From: Aquidulcibacter paucihalophilus | GTDB lineage: Bacteria; Pseudomonadota; Alphaproteobacteria; Caulobacterales; Aquidulcibacteraceae | NCBI RefSeq assembly: GCF_002105465.1 | Contig: NZ_NCSQ01000161.1 | Span: forward strand, 1-57,701 | Length of the DNA: 57,701 bases | Reading direction: 5' to 3' | Shown: positions 36,688 to 45,723 of the stretch, piece by piece | How the letters are laid out: each line of letters opens with the position of its first letter | Numbering within the stretch: the first letter of the stretch is position 1 | Notes under the pieces: model-generated | What the model saw: the letters and a program-made list of their open reading frames with translations, nothing else | What the model was told of the DNA's origin: nothing | Database searches by the model: none | Position numbers and translations under genes: made by a program

Positions 36688-37407
36688 ATGTCGATAATTT
36701 CCCCTCAAGCCGCCGTCATTGATCAAGTCATCAAGGAATTTCCCAGCGGCAATGATGTGATCCGCGTTCTCCACGGCATTTCGCTGGGCATTGATTACGG
36801 CAAAATGACCATGCTGGTCGGTCCCTCTGGCTGCGGCAAGACAACAGTTTTGTCCATCCTTTCGGGCACGCTGTCGGCGACTTCCGGCACGGTCACTGTG
36901 ATGAATGAGCGTCTGGACCGCTTGAAGAATGATGATCTGGTGCGGTTTCGCCGGCGCAAGATCGGCTTTATCTTCCAGCAATATAATCTCATCCCCACGC
37001 TGAATGTGGCTGAAAATGCGGCTACTCCGCTGATCTCCGATGGTGTGGCTTGGGAAGACGCGCTTACCCAATCTGGTCGGATGCTCGACCATTTGGGGCT
37101 CGGCCCGCATAAGGCGAAATACCCGCGCCAATTGTCAGGCGGTCAACAGCAACGTGTCGCGATTGCGCGTGCACTGTCGCACAATCCGGCTCTGGTGGTG
37201 TGTGATGAGCCGACAGCCGCCCTCGATGCTGCCTCAGGCCAAGCCGTGATGGCTTTGCTGGATGAAGCCGCAGATGACCCCAATCGCGCGGTTCTCGTCG
37301 TGACCCACGACGACCGCATCTTTTCCTTCGCCGATCGCATCATCCGCATGGAAGATGGACGTGTGATCGACGATGGCCTCACCCAATCCCTCCCCCAAAA
37401 GGTCTAA
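36688..37407 (+). CDS. ABC transporter ATP-binding protein (efflux, DevA/LolD-like)
   Basis: A 239-residue cytoplasmic ATPase that would power the adjacent permease. Walker A GPSGCGKTT near residue 47, Q-loop FIFQQYNLIPTLN, signature LSGGQQQRVAIARAL, Walker B VVCDEPTAALD, and H-loop VVTHDDR. It belongs to the MacB/LolD/DevA type that pairs with FtsX-like permeases. It starts four bases after the permease stop and ends four bases before the fusion-protein start. The gene is intact even though the permease gene is not. Confidence 0.94.
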   Translation: MSIISPQAAVIDQVIKEFPSGNDVIRVLHGISLGIDYGKMTMLVGPSGCGKTTVLSILSGTLSATSGTVTVMNERLDRLKNDDLVRFRRRKIGFIFQQYNLIPTLNVAENAATPLISDGVAWEDALTQSGRMLDHLGLGPHKAKYPRQLSGGQQQRVAIARALSHNPALVVCDEPTAALDAASGQAVMALLDEAADDPNRAVLVVTHDDRIFSFADRIIRMEDGRVIDDGLTQSLPQKV

Positions 37408-37411
37408 GAAG

Positions 37412-38695
37412 ATGAAAGTCACTCCCCAACTTTTGCGCCGTCTCATTCTGCCAATTGGTGCGACCGGCTTGATCGCTTTTGCGGTCTTGACCCTGTCGCC
37501 ACCCGATAAGGCTGGTGCCGCGCCACCCGCTCCGCCAGCCACCGCACCAGCCGATCAAGACTCGGTGGTGGCCGCCCTTGGTGTGATCGAGCCCTCTAGC
37601 GAAGTCATCGCCGTTGGGTCTGAATTGTCAGGCGTTGTGCGCGAGGTCTTTGTAAGGCCCGGCGATCAAGTGGCCGCAGGTGCACCCTTGTTCCGTCTCG
37701 ATGGGCGTGCCTTGGGCGCCAGTCTGGAAGCACAATTGGCAGCCGCCCAGCAGGCGCGCGCCAATAGTGCGGCAAGCACCAGCCGCATTCCGTCCTTACA
37801 AGCCAATGCAGCCAATGCCGCAGCAGGCATTTCCCAAGCTGAAGCCGGCGTCACAACAGCACGTGGAACCCTTACGCAGGCCGAAGGGCGTGTGGCCAAT
37901 GCACAGGCCGCAGCCGAAGCGGCCCGCCTTGCCCTTGCCGATGCGCAAGCCCGCTTAGGTCTGTTTGCCACGATTTCTGATCCACGCGCGGTCTCAACCG
38001 ATGAAAGAGATCGCGCTAAATTCGCGATGGAACGGGCAAAGGCCGCCTATGATCAAGCCCGTGGGGCTGTCCTTGAGGCTGAAGGCGGGCTTACTGCCGC
38101 ACGTGGCGGCTTGGCCGATGCGCAAGCCCGTTTAGCGGCGGCAAAAGCCTCAAGCGCCAGCGCCAAAGCTTCCATCACCGAAGGCCAACAAGCAGCTTTG
38201 GCCGCGCAAGCCGGGGCAGCCCAAGCCACAGCCCAAGCCAAAGTGGTTTCTACAGACCTGGATCGATTGACGGTACGTGCCCCGATTGCAGGCCAAGTCC
38301 TGCGTCTGAATATTCGGGTGGGGGAGTTTGCCAGTGCTGGGACCTTGGCAGAACCGCTCGTGGCCATGGGTGCGGTTAATCCCATGCATGTACGGGTGCA
38401 GATTGATGAAGAAGATGCCGCCCGTATCGCCGCTGGTGCACCCGCCCAAGCAAGCCTGCGCGGGGATGCTTCCAAACGTATCCCCCTAACCTTTGTGCGG
38501 TTTGAACCTCAAGCCATGCCGAAGAAGAACCTTAATGGCGGGGCAGAGCGGGTGGATACGCGCGTTGTGGAAGCCATTTATGCCTTTAATCCTTCGGGAA
38601 TCCAGGCCTTCGTCGGTCAGCAAATGGATGTCTTCGTCACGGCCAAACCAATTGTCCGCGCCGCAGCTCCTAAAAAGACAGGGGATGCGAAATGA
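37412..38695 (+). CDS. Periplasmic membrane fusion protein (HlyD/DevB-like)
   Basis: Adaptor linking the inner-membrane pump to the outer-membrane channel. 427 residues from the ATG at 37412 (AAGAAG upstream); the frame is open to 37373 inside the ATPase gene. One N-terminal membrane helix (RLILPIGATGLIAFAVLTL) is followed by a lipoyl-like half VIEPSSEVIAVGSELSGVVREV, a long Ala/Gln/Arg-rich coiled-coil hairpin (residues about 110-270), then the second lipoyl half LTVRAPIAGQVLRLNIRVGEF and a beta-barrel region. The coiled coil is rich in AQA repeats. The stop overlaps the outer-membrane factor start (ATGA). Confidence 0.9.
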   Translation: MKVTPQLLRRLILPIGATGLIAFAVLTLSPPDKAGAAPPAPPATAPADQDSVVAALGVIEPSSEVIAVGSELSGVVREVFVRPGDQVAAGAPLFRLDGRALGASLEAQLAAAQQARANSAASTSRIPSLQANAANAAAGISQAEAGVTTARGTLTQAEGRVANAQAAAEAARLALADAQARLGLFATISDPRAVSTDERDRAKFAMERAKAAYDQARGAVLEAEGGLTAARGGLADAQARLAAAKASSASAKASITEGQQAALAAQAGAAQATAQAKVVSTDLDRLTVRAPIAGQVLRLNIRVGEFASAGTLAEPLVAMGAVNPMHVRVQIDEEDAARIAAGAPAQASLRGDASKRIPLTFVRFEPQAMPKKNLNGGAERVDTRVVEAIYAFNPSGIQAFVGQQMDVFVTAKPIVRAAAPKKTGDAK

Positions 38696-40035
38696 GCCGG
38701 TCTCGTTTTGGGGCTCTAGCCAGTTTGATGGCGCTGAGCCTTGTGCTTTCAGGCTGTGCGACGGCGACTAGCGCACAAATTGAGGCTGAAACCCGCGCAA
38801 GCCTTCCCTCCACTTGGCAGGAAGCCGCTCGCTTGCCAGATGTGGTAACCAGTCAAGATGCTGTTTTGAAAGAATTATTCTACCGGGTGCAGGTGGGACC
38901 AGACCTTGCCCTTGCCCAAAGCCGCTTGAGAGAGGCAGAGGCGCGCTTGATGGTCGCCCGGGCTGGGCTCTTGCCGTCTCTTAGCCTCGGTGGCAGCCAA
39001 ACTAGGACCGAAATTGATGGCGGCAAAGCAAGCTTGGAGAAGGTTGGCAGCGCCACGCTGGCGATACCCTTAGACGTGTTTGGTGCCGGTCGTGCGCGGG
39101 CAGGTGCCAGTAAAGCCCGCCTACAGGCCGCGCGTTTGGATGTGCAACGGGTTGCAAGTGCCACCCGCACCAATCTGGCCCAATTGTACATCGCCTATCG
39201 CGCGGCCCAAGCCCAAGTCGCTGTTACACAGGCCAATTTGGCCAGTGCGGAGGATAGCCTTAGCCTTGCTAAAGCGCGCCAAGCAGCCGGCTTGGAGACA
39301 GGTCTTGGAGTGGCCCAAGCTACCAGTAATCGCGATGCGATTGCCGCGCGCTTACCCAGCTTTCTGCAAGCCCAAACTTCTGCCCGCCTTGGTCTGGAAG
39401 CCTTAATCGGTGACAGGCCCGGCAGTCTGGTCGGTTTACTGCAACCAATCGCCCCAATCCCGCAGCTTGATTCTCGGCAAGCTGTCGTGGCCCCACAAAT
39501 CTGGCTCGACACGCGTCCCGATCTGGTCGCCGCGCAACAGCGTTTACGCGCGGCAGGGCTAGATGCCCGCGCAGCCCTGCGTGACCGCTTGCCAAATCTG
39601 TCGATTACTGCCCTCGGTCTAGAAACCGATCTTGGCCAAGGCGTGTCCATCCCCTCCAATCGTGTGACGGGGAATGTAGCCATGACGCTGTTTGATTTTG
39701 GGCGTTTGCGCGGATTGGCAAAAGCCGCGGGCGCACAAGCTGAGACCGAGGCCTTGCTCTATCAACAGAGCGTCTTGCAGGCCATGGCCGATCTGGAAAC
39801 TCAAGCCTCGGCGGTTCGCCAAGGTGAGCGCAGTGCGCAAGCACAAGCCGCCAATGTTGCCTCTGCGGCCGATCAGGCGCGATTGGCCCGTGTTCGCTAT
39901 ACGTCGGGCCTGTCTGGCTTTTTGGATGTGCTTACGGCAGAGCGTGCCGCCTATGAGGCCCAGAGCGCGGAAGTGAGCGCTCAGGCAGAGGCAGCCCGTG
40001 CACAATTTGCCTTTGCTTTGGCACTTGGACTTTAG
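38692..40035 (+). CDS. Outer-membrane efflux lipoprotein (NodT/TolC family)
   Basis: A 447-residue trimeric channel protein. The lipobox LVLSGC at about residue 23 anchors it in the outer membrane. Two OEP repeats follow: LREAEARLMVARAGLLPSLS and LRAAGLDARAALRDRLPNLS, each with the helical and strand pattern of TolC homologs. RYTSGLSGFLDVLTAERA near the end is a family hallmark. It overlaps the fusion-protein gene by four bases. With the ATPase, fusion protein and (broken) permease it would form a complete tripartite exporter. No terminator is obvious before the 40201 gene. Confidence 0.92.
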   Translation: MSRSRFGALASLMALSLVLSGCATATSAQIEAETRASLPSTWQEAARLPDVVTSQDAVLKELFYRVQVGPDLALAQSRLREAEARLMVARAGLLPSLSLGGSQTRTEIDGGKASLEKVGSATLAIPLDVFGAGRARAGASKARLQAARLDVQRVASATRTNLAQLYIAYRAAQAQVAVTQANLASAEDSLSLAKARQAAGLETGLGVAQATSNRDAIAARLPSFLQAQTSARLGLEALIGDRPGSLVGLLQPIAPIPQLDSRQAVVAPQIWLDTRPDLVAAQQRLRAAGLDARAALRDRLPNLSITALGLETDLGQGVSIPSNRVTGNVAMTLFDFGRLRGLAKAAGAQAETEALLYQQSVLQAMADLETQASAVRQGERSAQAQAANVASAADQARLARVRYTSGLSGFLDVLTAERAAYEAQSAEVSAQAEAARAQFAFALALGL

Positions 40036-40085
40036 GGATTGGCGCTAAGTCTTCACGTATCCGCGAGTCGCCTTGGTAACTTGGC

Positions 40086-40195
40086 GATTGGGTGTGTGTG
40101 GTCTTTGCCATCCCACGCGAGCTGAAGTAGGGAGCAGCCGGGAATCCACCGAACCGTCACCGGCGATCTGCGACAGTTAGCGAAGGACATCAGTC
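40086..40195 (+). promoter_or_regulatory. Possible cobalamin-riboswitch-like leader
   Basis: The 165-base leader before the porin contains a string that can be laid along the cobalamin riboswitch core: GGTCTTTGCC, then GCTGAAGTAGGGAGC, then GGGAATCCACCG, then CCGTCACCGGCGATCTGCGA, in the usual order and spacing. A GCCGG/CCGGC stem (around 40136 and 40159) is possible. The B12 box near the start codon is not convincing, and several core bases differ. If real, it would overlap GAAGGA, the likely ribosome binding site, and so control translation. A covariance-model search is needed. Confidence 0.35.
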
Positions 40196-40200
40196 TCAAC

Positions 40201-41622
40201 GTGCGTCAGTTTTTAGCGGCTTATGCCCTCGTGGCTGTGGCGATCTCTCAGCCCGGGCTGTTACTCGCCCAAACTGCACCAGACAGCAGTCCCGCCGCCA
40301 CGCCTGAGCGGATTTTGCCCGACTGGCTGAAAATCTCTGGGGAATCGCGCGTTCGCTATGAAAGCCTCGACGGACAATTTCGCGCCGGGGGAAGTGGTGG
40401 CGACCAAGCGCTGGCATTTCGCACCACAATCCTTGCTGAAGCAAAGTTTGACCCCGTCACATTTGGTTTCGAGTTGCAAGACAGCCGCAAGGAACTGAAT
40501 GATTCGGGATCTACGCTCAGCGCCTCGCTGGTTAATCCGCTAGATGTCTTGCAGGCCTATGCCTCAATCGATCTGGGTGGCACGGGCTTGGCCCAAGCGT
40601 TGAAACAAGACAATGCGCGCCTGAAACTGGGGCGTCAAACCTTGGATATAGGTGGTCGGCGTATCCTTGAACGCGCGGATATGGCCAATGTGCTGCTGAA
40701 CTTCACCGGTGCCTATTGGCAGTCCAGCAATGCGCGTGGCGATGCCTGGAATATTCTTGCCGTGGTGCCGGTCGGGCGACTGCCGCAGGACCGCGCGAGC
40801 CTTGAAAAGAATGAAATGCAGGCGGACCGCGAGGAATGGTCGCGCCTGCTCTTGGGGGTGCATTATCGGCGCGCCAATCTGCTGGGCGATTTGTTACCCG
40901 ACACGTCAGGCGAATTGTTCGTGTTTCGCTTGAAAGAACACGATACAGCCAGAACCAATACTCCCAATCGCGACTATCTGCAGCCGGGCTTCCGCTTATT
41001 CCGTCCACCCCAAACGGGCCAATGGGATTTTGAACTCGATACGTCTTGGCGCACGGGTACCCGCCGGGCAAGTGCGGCGCTGAGCGATACCATTGACCTG
41101 AAAGTGCGGACATTTGCCGCCCACGCCCATCTTGGCTATACATTTGATGCACCGTGGCAGCCACGTTTGGTGCTGGATTGGGACTTTGGTTCCGGCGACC
41201 GCAATCCTGATGACCTCAGATACGAACAAGCCGAGCGCTTATTTGGCGGGCGGCGAACCGATCTGGGCAATACTGGTATTCATGGGCCTTTGACACCAGC
41301 CAATATCAATGCTGCCGGTGGGCGGATTGAAGTTAAGCCAAATGCCCGCAGCGATATGCGCTTGGCCTTCAAATTCGCCCATTTGGATGAAGCCCGCGAC
41401 GCCTGGGTGGTTGCACGCGTTCAAGACCGGACAGGTCAGTCCGGCACTTTTATCGGCACGACAATTGATAGTCGCGCCCGCTATTGGCTGCAGCCTAACA
41501 CGCTTCGTGTGGAAGTTGGCGCGTCAGCGCTCATTCCTGGTCGCTTTGCGCGAACTGCCCCCAATGCCTCGCGCCAAGGCACAACCCATTATGGGTTTGT
41601 CGCCTTTACGCGCTTCTTCTGA
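40201..41622 (+). CDS. Alginate-export-family outer-membrane porin
   Basis: A 473-residue beta-barrel protein with a GTG start. Signal peptide about residues 1-24 (MRQFLAAYALVAVAISQPG... ending LLAQ). The Alg_export pattern is present: ISGESRVRYESLDGQFRAGG, alternating polar and hydrophobic strands such as LRLGRQTLDIGGRRI-like RLKLGRQTLDIGGRRILER, ANVLLNFTGAYWQSS, and a C-terminal aromatic residue in HYGFVAFTRFF, expected for barrel assembly. The export substrate is not necessarily alginate; many homologs are general porins. Its leader may be structured. It follows the efflux operon by 165 bases and meets the hydrolase gene at the 3' end. Confidence 0.82.
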   Translation: MRQFLAAYALVAVAISQPGLLLAQTAPDSSPAATPERILPDWLKISGESRVRYESLDGQFRAGGSGGDQALAFRTTILAEAKFDPVTFGFELQDSRKELNDSGSTLSASLVNPLDVLQAYASIDLGGTGLAQALKQDNARLKLGRQTLDIGGRRILERADMANVLLNFTGAYWQSSNARGDAWNILAVVPVGRLPQDRASLEKNEMQADREEWSRLLLGVHYRRANLLGDLLPDTSGELFVFRLKEHDTARTNTPNRDYLQPGFRLFRPPQTGQWDFELDTSWRTGTRRASAALSDTIDLKVRTFAAHAHLGYTFDAPWQPRLVLDWDFGSGDRNPDDLRYEQAERLFGGRRTDLGNTGIHGPLTPANINAAGGRIEVKPNARSDMRLAFKFAHLDEARDAWVVARVQDRTGQSGTFIGTTIDSRARYWLQPNTLRVEVGASALIPGRFARTAPNASRQGTTHYGFVAFTRFF

Positions 41623-41629
41623 CGGCACC

Positions 41630-42283
41630 TTAACTGCGATCAAACAAATCAAGGGTGCGCGCCCAAGCAATGTCTGCTTGGGTGGGGTCAAAATCATGGC
41701 CCCTGTCTGAGAAAAAGCCATGGCCTGCCGGATACAGATGAATGGGGACATGAGGGTGGGCCATGCGCACTTCTTCGACCAAACTTATAGGAATGCCCGG
41801 GTCATTGTCGCCATAATGCAGCTCAATCGGTGCTTGTGGTGTTTCAGCCAAGAACATGTTGATCATCCGGCCATAAAAGCCCGACGCCGCTGTGACGCCC
41901 GCGCAGCGACAGGCGGCCACCCAGGCAACCGTGCCGCCCCAGCAAAAGCCTGTGACAAAGGTTCGAGACTGGGTTTGACGCAACAGATCAATCGCTGCTT
42001 GGGTATCCGCTGCGACTTGATCCCAAGATGTCGCCCGTACCGCAGATAGGCCCTTTTGAATTCCATCCTGATCATAGGGAGCTGAAAAACCCGCTTCGAT
42101 GCGGTCGAAATAAGCAGGGGCGACAACGTCAAAGCCGTCGCCAGCAAAGCGGGCACACAAAGCGCGGATATTGGCATTTAGGCCAAAAATCTCTTGCGCC
42201 ACAACCAAACCGCCCCGGCGCTGTTCGCCTTTGGCGGGCTCAAACAGTGCCGGAATGCCGGTCGGAAGTTGGATCATCGCCAT
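41630..42283 (-). CDS. Dienelactone hydrolase family protein
   Basis: A 217-residue alpha/beta hydrolase. The nucleophile elbow GFCWGG carries the cysteine typical of dienelactone hydrolases; the acid is in YGDNDPGIP and the histidine in YPAGHGF. EIFGLNANIRAL is the N-terminal family motif. Dienelactone hydrolases open lactones in chloroaromatic degradation, but many homologs have unknown esterase roles, and no aromatic pathway genes lie here. The gene starts three bases after the NUDIX stop, in the same operon. Confidence 0.9.
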   Translation of the reverse strand: MAMIQLPTGIPALFEPAKGEQRRGGLVVAQEIFGLNANIRALCARFAGDGFDVVAPAYFDRIEAGFSAPYDQDGIQKGLSAVRATSWDQVAADTQAAIDLLRQTQSRTFVTGFCWGGTVAWVAACRCAGVTAASGFYGRMINMFLAETPQAPIELHYGDNDPGIPISLVEEVRMAHPHVPIHLYPAGHGFFSDRGHDFDPTQADIAWARTLDLFDRS

Positions 42284-42286
42284 AGT

Positions 42287-43054
42287 TTATCCTCGCATTG
42301 CAGTGTCGAGTGTTTCTTCGGTGACCGGATAGCCAAGGTCTGAGCGGATCTTCAACACGCCATTTTCAATGATCGGTTGGACGATGCCCTGCGGGCGGGC
42401 GGCTACATCGGCTAAGGCTTGAGCCACGGTTTTGGACAGGGCCAAGAGCTCGAGGTTACGCGCCGTTGGAAAGATAATCTTGCGCCGGCCTGCGGCTAAG
42501 TCATCCAAAGCGGCCTGTGGCTTAATCCAGACCAGATCGACCGCTTCGCTGCCGTCTTGGACCCCGTCTTGCCCCGAAGGCACGGGGGTCAAATAAAAGC
42601 GGGTATCAAAGCGCTTATGCAGGGCTGGGGGCGGGATCCAACGCGCAAATGGGCGAAGGGCGCTGGTCGCAAGCTTTAGGCCATGGCCGCGCACCAAAGG
42701 CTGAAACAAAGTCGCATCGCGGTCCACGCGCTTGCGCATATCGGTTAGGTCTAGGGCTTGGGCACCGATCGGCTCACCATTGCGGGTGGCGAGCAAAATG
42801 CCGGTCTCTTCATAGGCTTCGCGAAGCGCAGCGACGCGGGCGGCGCGTTCATCGGCTTCTAAGCCTTCTAGGCCTTCGGCGGCCTCCAACCAGCCTTCAT
42901 CAAAGTCTGCGGGATCAACTTTCCCGCCTGGCCACACCATCGCGCCGCCAGCAAAGCCGATATTGGCGTGGCGCTCTACCATCATGACTTCCAGCCCGTC
43001 CGCGCCATCGCGCACCAATAAAATTGTTGCAGCAGGAAATAAAGTGTCATCCAT
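42287..43054 (-). CDS. NUDIX hydrolase (NUDT19/RppH-like, long form)
   Basis: A 255-residue NUDIX protein. The domain opens with FPAATILLVRDG and MVWPGGKVDPADFDE. The Nudix box REAYEETGILLA carries the catalytic glutamates, and an insertion of about 30 residues separates it from the GG. The same arrangement is seen in mammalian NUDT19-type CoA diphosphatases and many alphaproteobacterial proteins. Likely hydrolyses nucleoside diphosphate derivatives such as CoA or acyl-CoA; the substrate is unproven. Operon with the dienelactone hydrolase. Confidence 0.85.
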   Translation of the reverse strand: MDDTLFPAATILLVRDGADGLEVMMVERHANIGFAGGAMVWPGGKVDPADFDEGWLEAAEGLEGLEADERAARVAALREAYEETGILLATRNGEPIGAQALDLTDMRKRVDRDATLFQPLVRGHGLKLATSALRPFARWIPPPALHKRFDTRFYLTPVPSGQDGVQDGSEAVDLVWIKPQAALDDLAAGRRKIIFPTARNLELLALSKTVAQALADVAARPQGIVQPIIENGVLKIRSDLGYPVTEETLDTAMRG

Positions 43055-43116
43055 CTTGAGGTTTCCGTTTCGTCATGACCTTGCAAACTGCGCGGCGGCG
43101 TTCCACACGCTGTTTC

Positions 43117-43890
43117 ATGAACGACCTTGTGACTCATGCCAAGCATCTTTTGAACCAATCTGGCCAACCCAAGCGGCGGGCAGTGCCCCGTGTTAGTCCC
43201 CAGCTGCATCAAGCCGAGCATGAGATGGTTGGGCCTGTAGGCGTGCAAATTGCCAGTTGGCATTTGCTAGGCCACCGCTTTGAAGAACCGCCTGTGTTGT
43301 TGGTCCATGGGTGGGAAGATGACACCAGTCTGTGGTCGCCCCTGATTGACTTGTTAAGTCAGCGTGGCCGTTCGGTGGTTGCCTTTGACTTACCGGGCCA
43401 TGGCCATAGTGATGGGGATCGTTGCAGCTTGGAATTGGCGGCAGACGCCATTTTGGCTTTGCAAGCCCGCTTTGGTCCTTTCTCTGGGGCTGCCACGCAT
43501 TCCTTCGGGGGGCCAGCTTTGGCCAAGGCCTTCCAACAAGGACTAGATCTGGCCCAAGTTGTATTGATCTCGCCCCCTGTCGTGCAAGCGCGCCAGTTTG
43601 AGCGGGCCTGGCGGCGCTATGGCGTGGAAGAGCCGATGATTGAAGCGGCCTTAGCGCTTGGTCAGGAGGAGGGCCGTTTCTTTGATCTGGCGGCGGCAGC
43701 AGCCACCATGACAGCCCACGCTTTGTTCATCCATTCCCTCGATGATGAGCAATGTCCAGCCTCAGAAGGTAAGCGCGCAGCAGAGGCTTGGCCGGGTGCG
43801 CGCTTTTGGCCCGTCGATGGGCTTGGGCACCGTGCCTTGGTACAGGATGAGGAAGTGGTCTCGATGGTTGCAGGCTGGTTGGACGCTTAA
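43117..43890 (+). CDS. Alpha/beta hydrolase
   Basis: About 257 residues from the ATG at 43117, with an earlier in-frame ATG at 43075. The oxyanion strand VLLVHGWEDD, then DLPGHGHSDGD, then the nucleophile THSFGGPAL, where Thr replaces the first Gly of the usual GxSxG. The acid is probably in FIHSLDDEQC and the catalytic His in VDGLGHRAL. Broad esterase/lipase family; substrate unknown. Divergent from the NUDIX gene (62 bases). The end overlaps thrB by four bases, convergently. Confidence 0.85.
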   Translation: MNDLVTHAKHLLNQSGQPKRRAVPRVSPQLHQAEHEMVGPVGVQIASWHLLGHRFEEPPVLLVHGWEDDTSLWSPLIDLLSQRGRSVVAFDLPGHGHSDGDRCSLELAADAILALQARFGPFSGAATHSFGGPALAKAFQQGLDLAQVVLISPPVVQARQFERAWRRYGVEEPMIEAALALGQEEGRFFDLAAAAATMTAHALFIHSLDDEQCPASEGKRAAEAWPGARFWPVDGLGHRALVQDEEVVSMVAGWLDA

Positions 43891-44852
43891 GGCGCCCCAT
43901 AATCAGAGGCATCTCGCGCCGCCCGGTGGAAGGCAAGCCTGCCCGCATAGTCTCGTGGGTCTTTTTTGCGCACCAAGGCCCCATCCATTGGGGTCATCCA
44001 ATCGACAAGGCGGGTAAGGAAGAAGCGTAAGGCTGCACCACGCGCCAATAGGGGCAGGGCCGCGCGCTCGGCCGCACTCAAAGGCCGCACACTTTCATAG
44101 CCGGAAATCAAAGCGCGGCCTTTAACAAGGTCAAATTCCCTGCCATTGGCTTCAAAGCACCACGCGTTCAGCATGACGGCCACATCATAGGCCAAAAAGT
44201 CATTGCACGCGAAATAGAAGTCGATCAGGCCACTAACCTGGTCGCCCAGAAACAACACATTGTCTGGGAATAGATCGGCATGGATGATGCCGCGGGGTAA
44301 ATCGGTGGGCCAGTCTGATTTGAAGCGCTCGAGGTCACTTTGGATCGCTGCTGCTATGCCGGGCTCTAATGCTTCAGCATGACGCGAACGGCCCTTCCAA
44401 AGGCCAGCCCAGTTATCGGGACCCAAATCATTTGGACGCGACAGCGCAAACCCTTCGAGGGCTTGGTGTAAGTGCGCCAAGGCCGCACCTACGGCACGGG
44501 CGTGGCTTGCGGGGGGACGTTTGGAGGAGACCCCGTCTAAAAAGCTGCACAATGCTGTGGGCTTGCCTCTAATTGTTTGCACTATTTGGCCATCTTGGGT
44601 GCGAATGGGTCGGGCAGCGGGTAGGCCTGCATTCGCGGCCCGCTCCGTCAAGCCCAGATAAAAGGGCAAGTCTTCCAGCGCGACAGATTTTTCATAAATC
44701 GTCATGATGAAGCGGCCTTGGGCAGCTTCGACCAGGAAGTTGGAATTTTGAACCCCTTCGGCAATCCCTTTGAAGTTTCGCAACCCGTCCAAACCCCACC
44801 CTTCTAACAGGATCGCTAATTCTTCATCTGTGGGTTCGGTATAGACGGCCAT
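43887..44852 (-). CDS. thrB: Homoserine kinase (type II, APH fold)
   Basis: Phosphorylates homoserine for threonine synthesis. The 321-residue protein has the aminoglycoside phosphotransferase-like fold seen for ThrB in proteobacteria such as Pseudomonas and Caulobacter, unrelated to the GHMP-type ThrB of E. coli. Motifs: GIAEGVQNSNFLV, then the catalytic loop GIIHADLFPDNVLF with Asp and Asn, and metal-binding DFYFACNDFLAYDVAV. Six bases separate it from the upstream Smr-like gene. Convergent with the alpha/beta hydrolase gene. Confidence 0.92.
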   Translation of the reverse strand: MAVYTEPTDEELAILLEGWGLDGLRNFKGIAEGVQNSNFLVEAAQGRFIMTIYEKSVALEDLPFYLGLTERAANAGLPAARPIRTQDGQIVQTIRGKPTALCSFLDGVSSKRPPASHARAVGAALAHLHQALEGFALSRPNDLGPDNWAGLWKGRSRHAEALEPGIAAAIQSDLERFKSDWPTDLPRGIIHADLFPDNVLFLGDQVSGLIDFYFACNDFLAYDVAVMLNAWCFEANGREFDLVKGRALISGYESVRPLSAAERAALPLLARGAALRFFLTRLVDWMTPMDGALVRKKDPRDYAGRLAFHRAARDASDYGAP

Positions 44853-44858
44853 GATTAA

Positions 44859-45218
44859 CTATCGCACCTTTGCCGCCAGTCTGACAATCCAACCACCGCC
44901 TTGGGCTGGCATGGCGCGTACGGCTTGGCCATACTTAATCGCATCGCGCAATCGTCTGCCTACGGGCTGAAACAATGTTTCCCCACCGCCGGGTGTAGGT
45001 GGATCAAATTTGAACCACAGCTTAACTTCTTCCTCGCGCCGGTGATCCTGTAGGGCGGCTTCAACCAGGGCTAAGGCTTCAATCGCCCCTTTGCCGTTCA
45101 AATCAAAAACCTGAGAGACGTCGAAATTCTCGGTTGATAGAGCGTTAGCATCTTCGGGTTCGAAAAAAGGCAAGTTTATCAATCTCTGAGCAAAGTAGCT
45201 GAAGGAGTGGTGAATCAT
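44859..45218 (-). CDS. Smr-like domain protein (tentative)
   Basis: A small basic protein of about 119 residues from the ATG at 45218; the frame is open to 45299. Residues about 35-119 read VFDLNGKGAIEALALVEAAL, then PGGGETLFQPVGRRLRDAIKYGQAVRAMPAQGGGWIVRL. This follows the strand-helix-strand plan of Smr domains (D-L-G, then V-L-xG, then G-x-G-xxVxL). The nuclease HGxG motif is not intact, so activity is doubtful. No ribosome binding site is strong, and the N-terminus is uncertain. Co-transcribed with thrB. Confidence 0.55.
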   Translation of the reverse strand: MIHHSFSYFAQRLINLPFFEPEDANALSTENFDVSQVFDLNGKGAIEALALVEAALQDHRREEEVKLWFKFDPPTPGGGETLFQPVGRRLRDAIKYGQAVRAMPAQGGGWIVRLAAKVR

Positions 45219-45400
45219 GCCCGAGGGCGTGAACCACCTGTTTACGTAAAAGGTACTGAAATTCATTTTATAGCAAGGTCTTGGGAAGATTCGATTCACT
45301 ATCAGCCGTCACATTGTCCCTGCGAGCGGCCAAAATGGCCAATCGGTCGAAAAAGCACTTGGCCCAGAATGTGGTCAGTATGGTTAGGGGAATGACTAAA

Positions 45401-45682
45401 ATGGCTTATGATATGAGCAGCACTTTAGAGGTCACAACGACCACCGAAGTTGAACCCAATGAAGCAGGTAGCGACCTATTTGCCTTGGGTCTGTCGCATG
45501 CAACGGGCGTTGGTGCCGACGTGGATTATGTCGAAGCGCATAAGTGGTTCAATATTGCTGCGATGCGTGGCGATAGCGAAGCCAAGCTGCGTCGTCAGGA
45601 ATTAACCGCCATGATGACCCAAAGCCAAGTTTCGGCAGCCCAGCGCGCCGCACGCGAGTGGCTTCAGCGCACGGCCAACTAA
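45401..45682 (+). CDS. Sel1-repeat-like small protein
   Basis: A 93-residue protein. One Sel1-type repeat is visible: AGSDLFALGLSHATGVGADVDYVEAHKWFNIAAMRGDSEA (quoted here as DVDYVEAHKWFNIAAMRGD), followed by a helical tail ending AREWLQRTAN. Such repeats mediate protein contacts. The start at 45401 has AGGGGA with good spacing; an in-frame ATG at 45392 abuts it and an open frame extends to 45281. Divergent from the Smr-like gene and convergent with hfsD. No signal peptide. Confidence 0.72.
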   Translation: MAYDMSSTLEVTTTTEVEPNEAGSDLFALGLSHATGVGADVDYVEAHKWFNIAAMRGDSEAKLRRQELTAMMTQSQVSAAQRAAREWLQRTAN

Positions 45683-45723
45683 ATCGGTCTGGTCGCAGGC
45701 CGCACTTTGGCGGTCTGGTGCCC

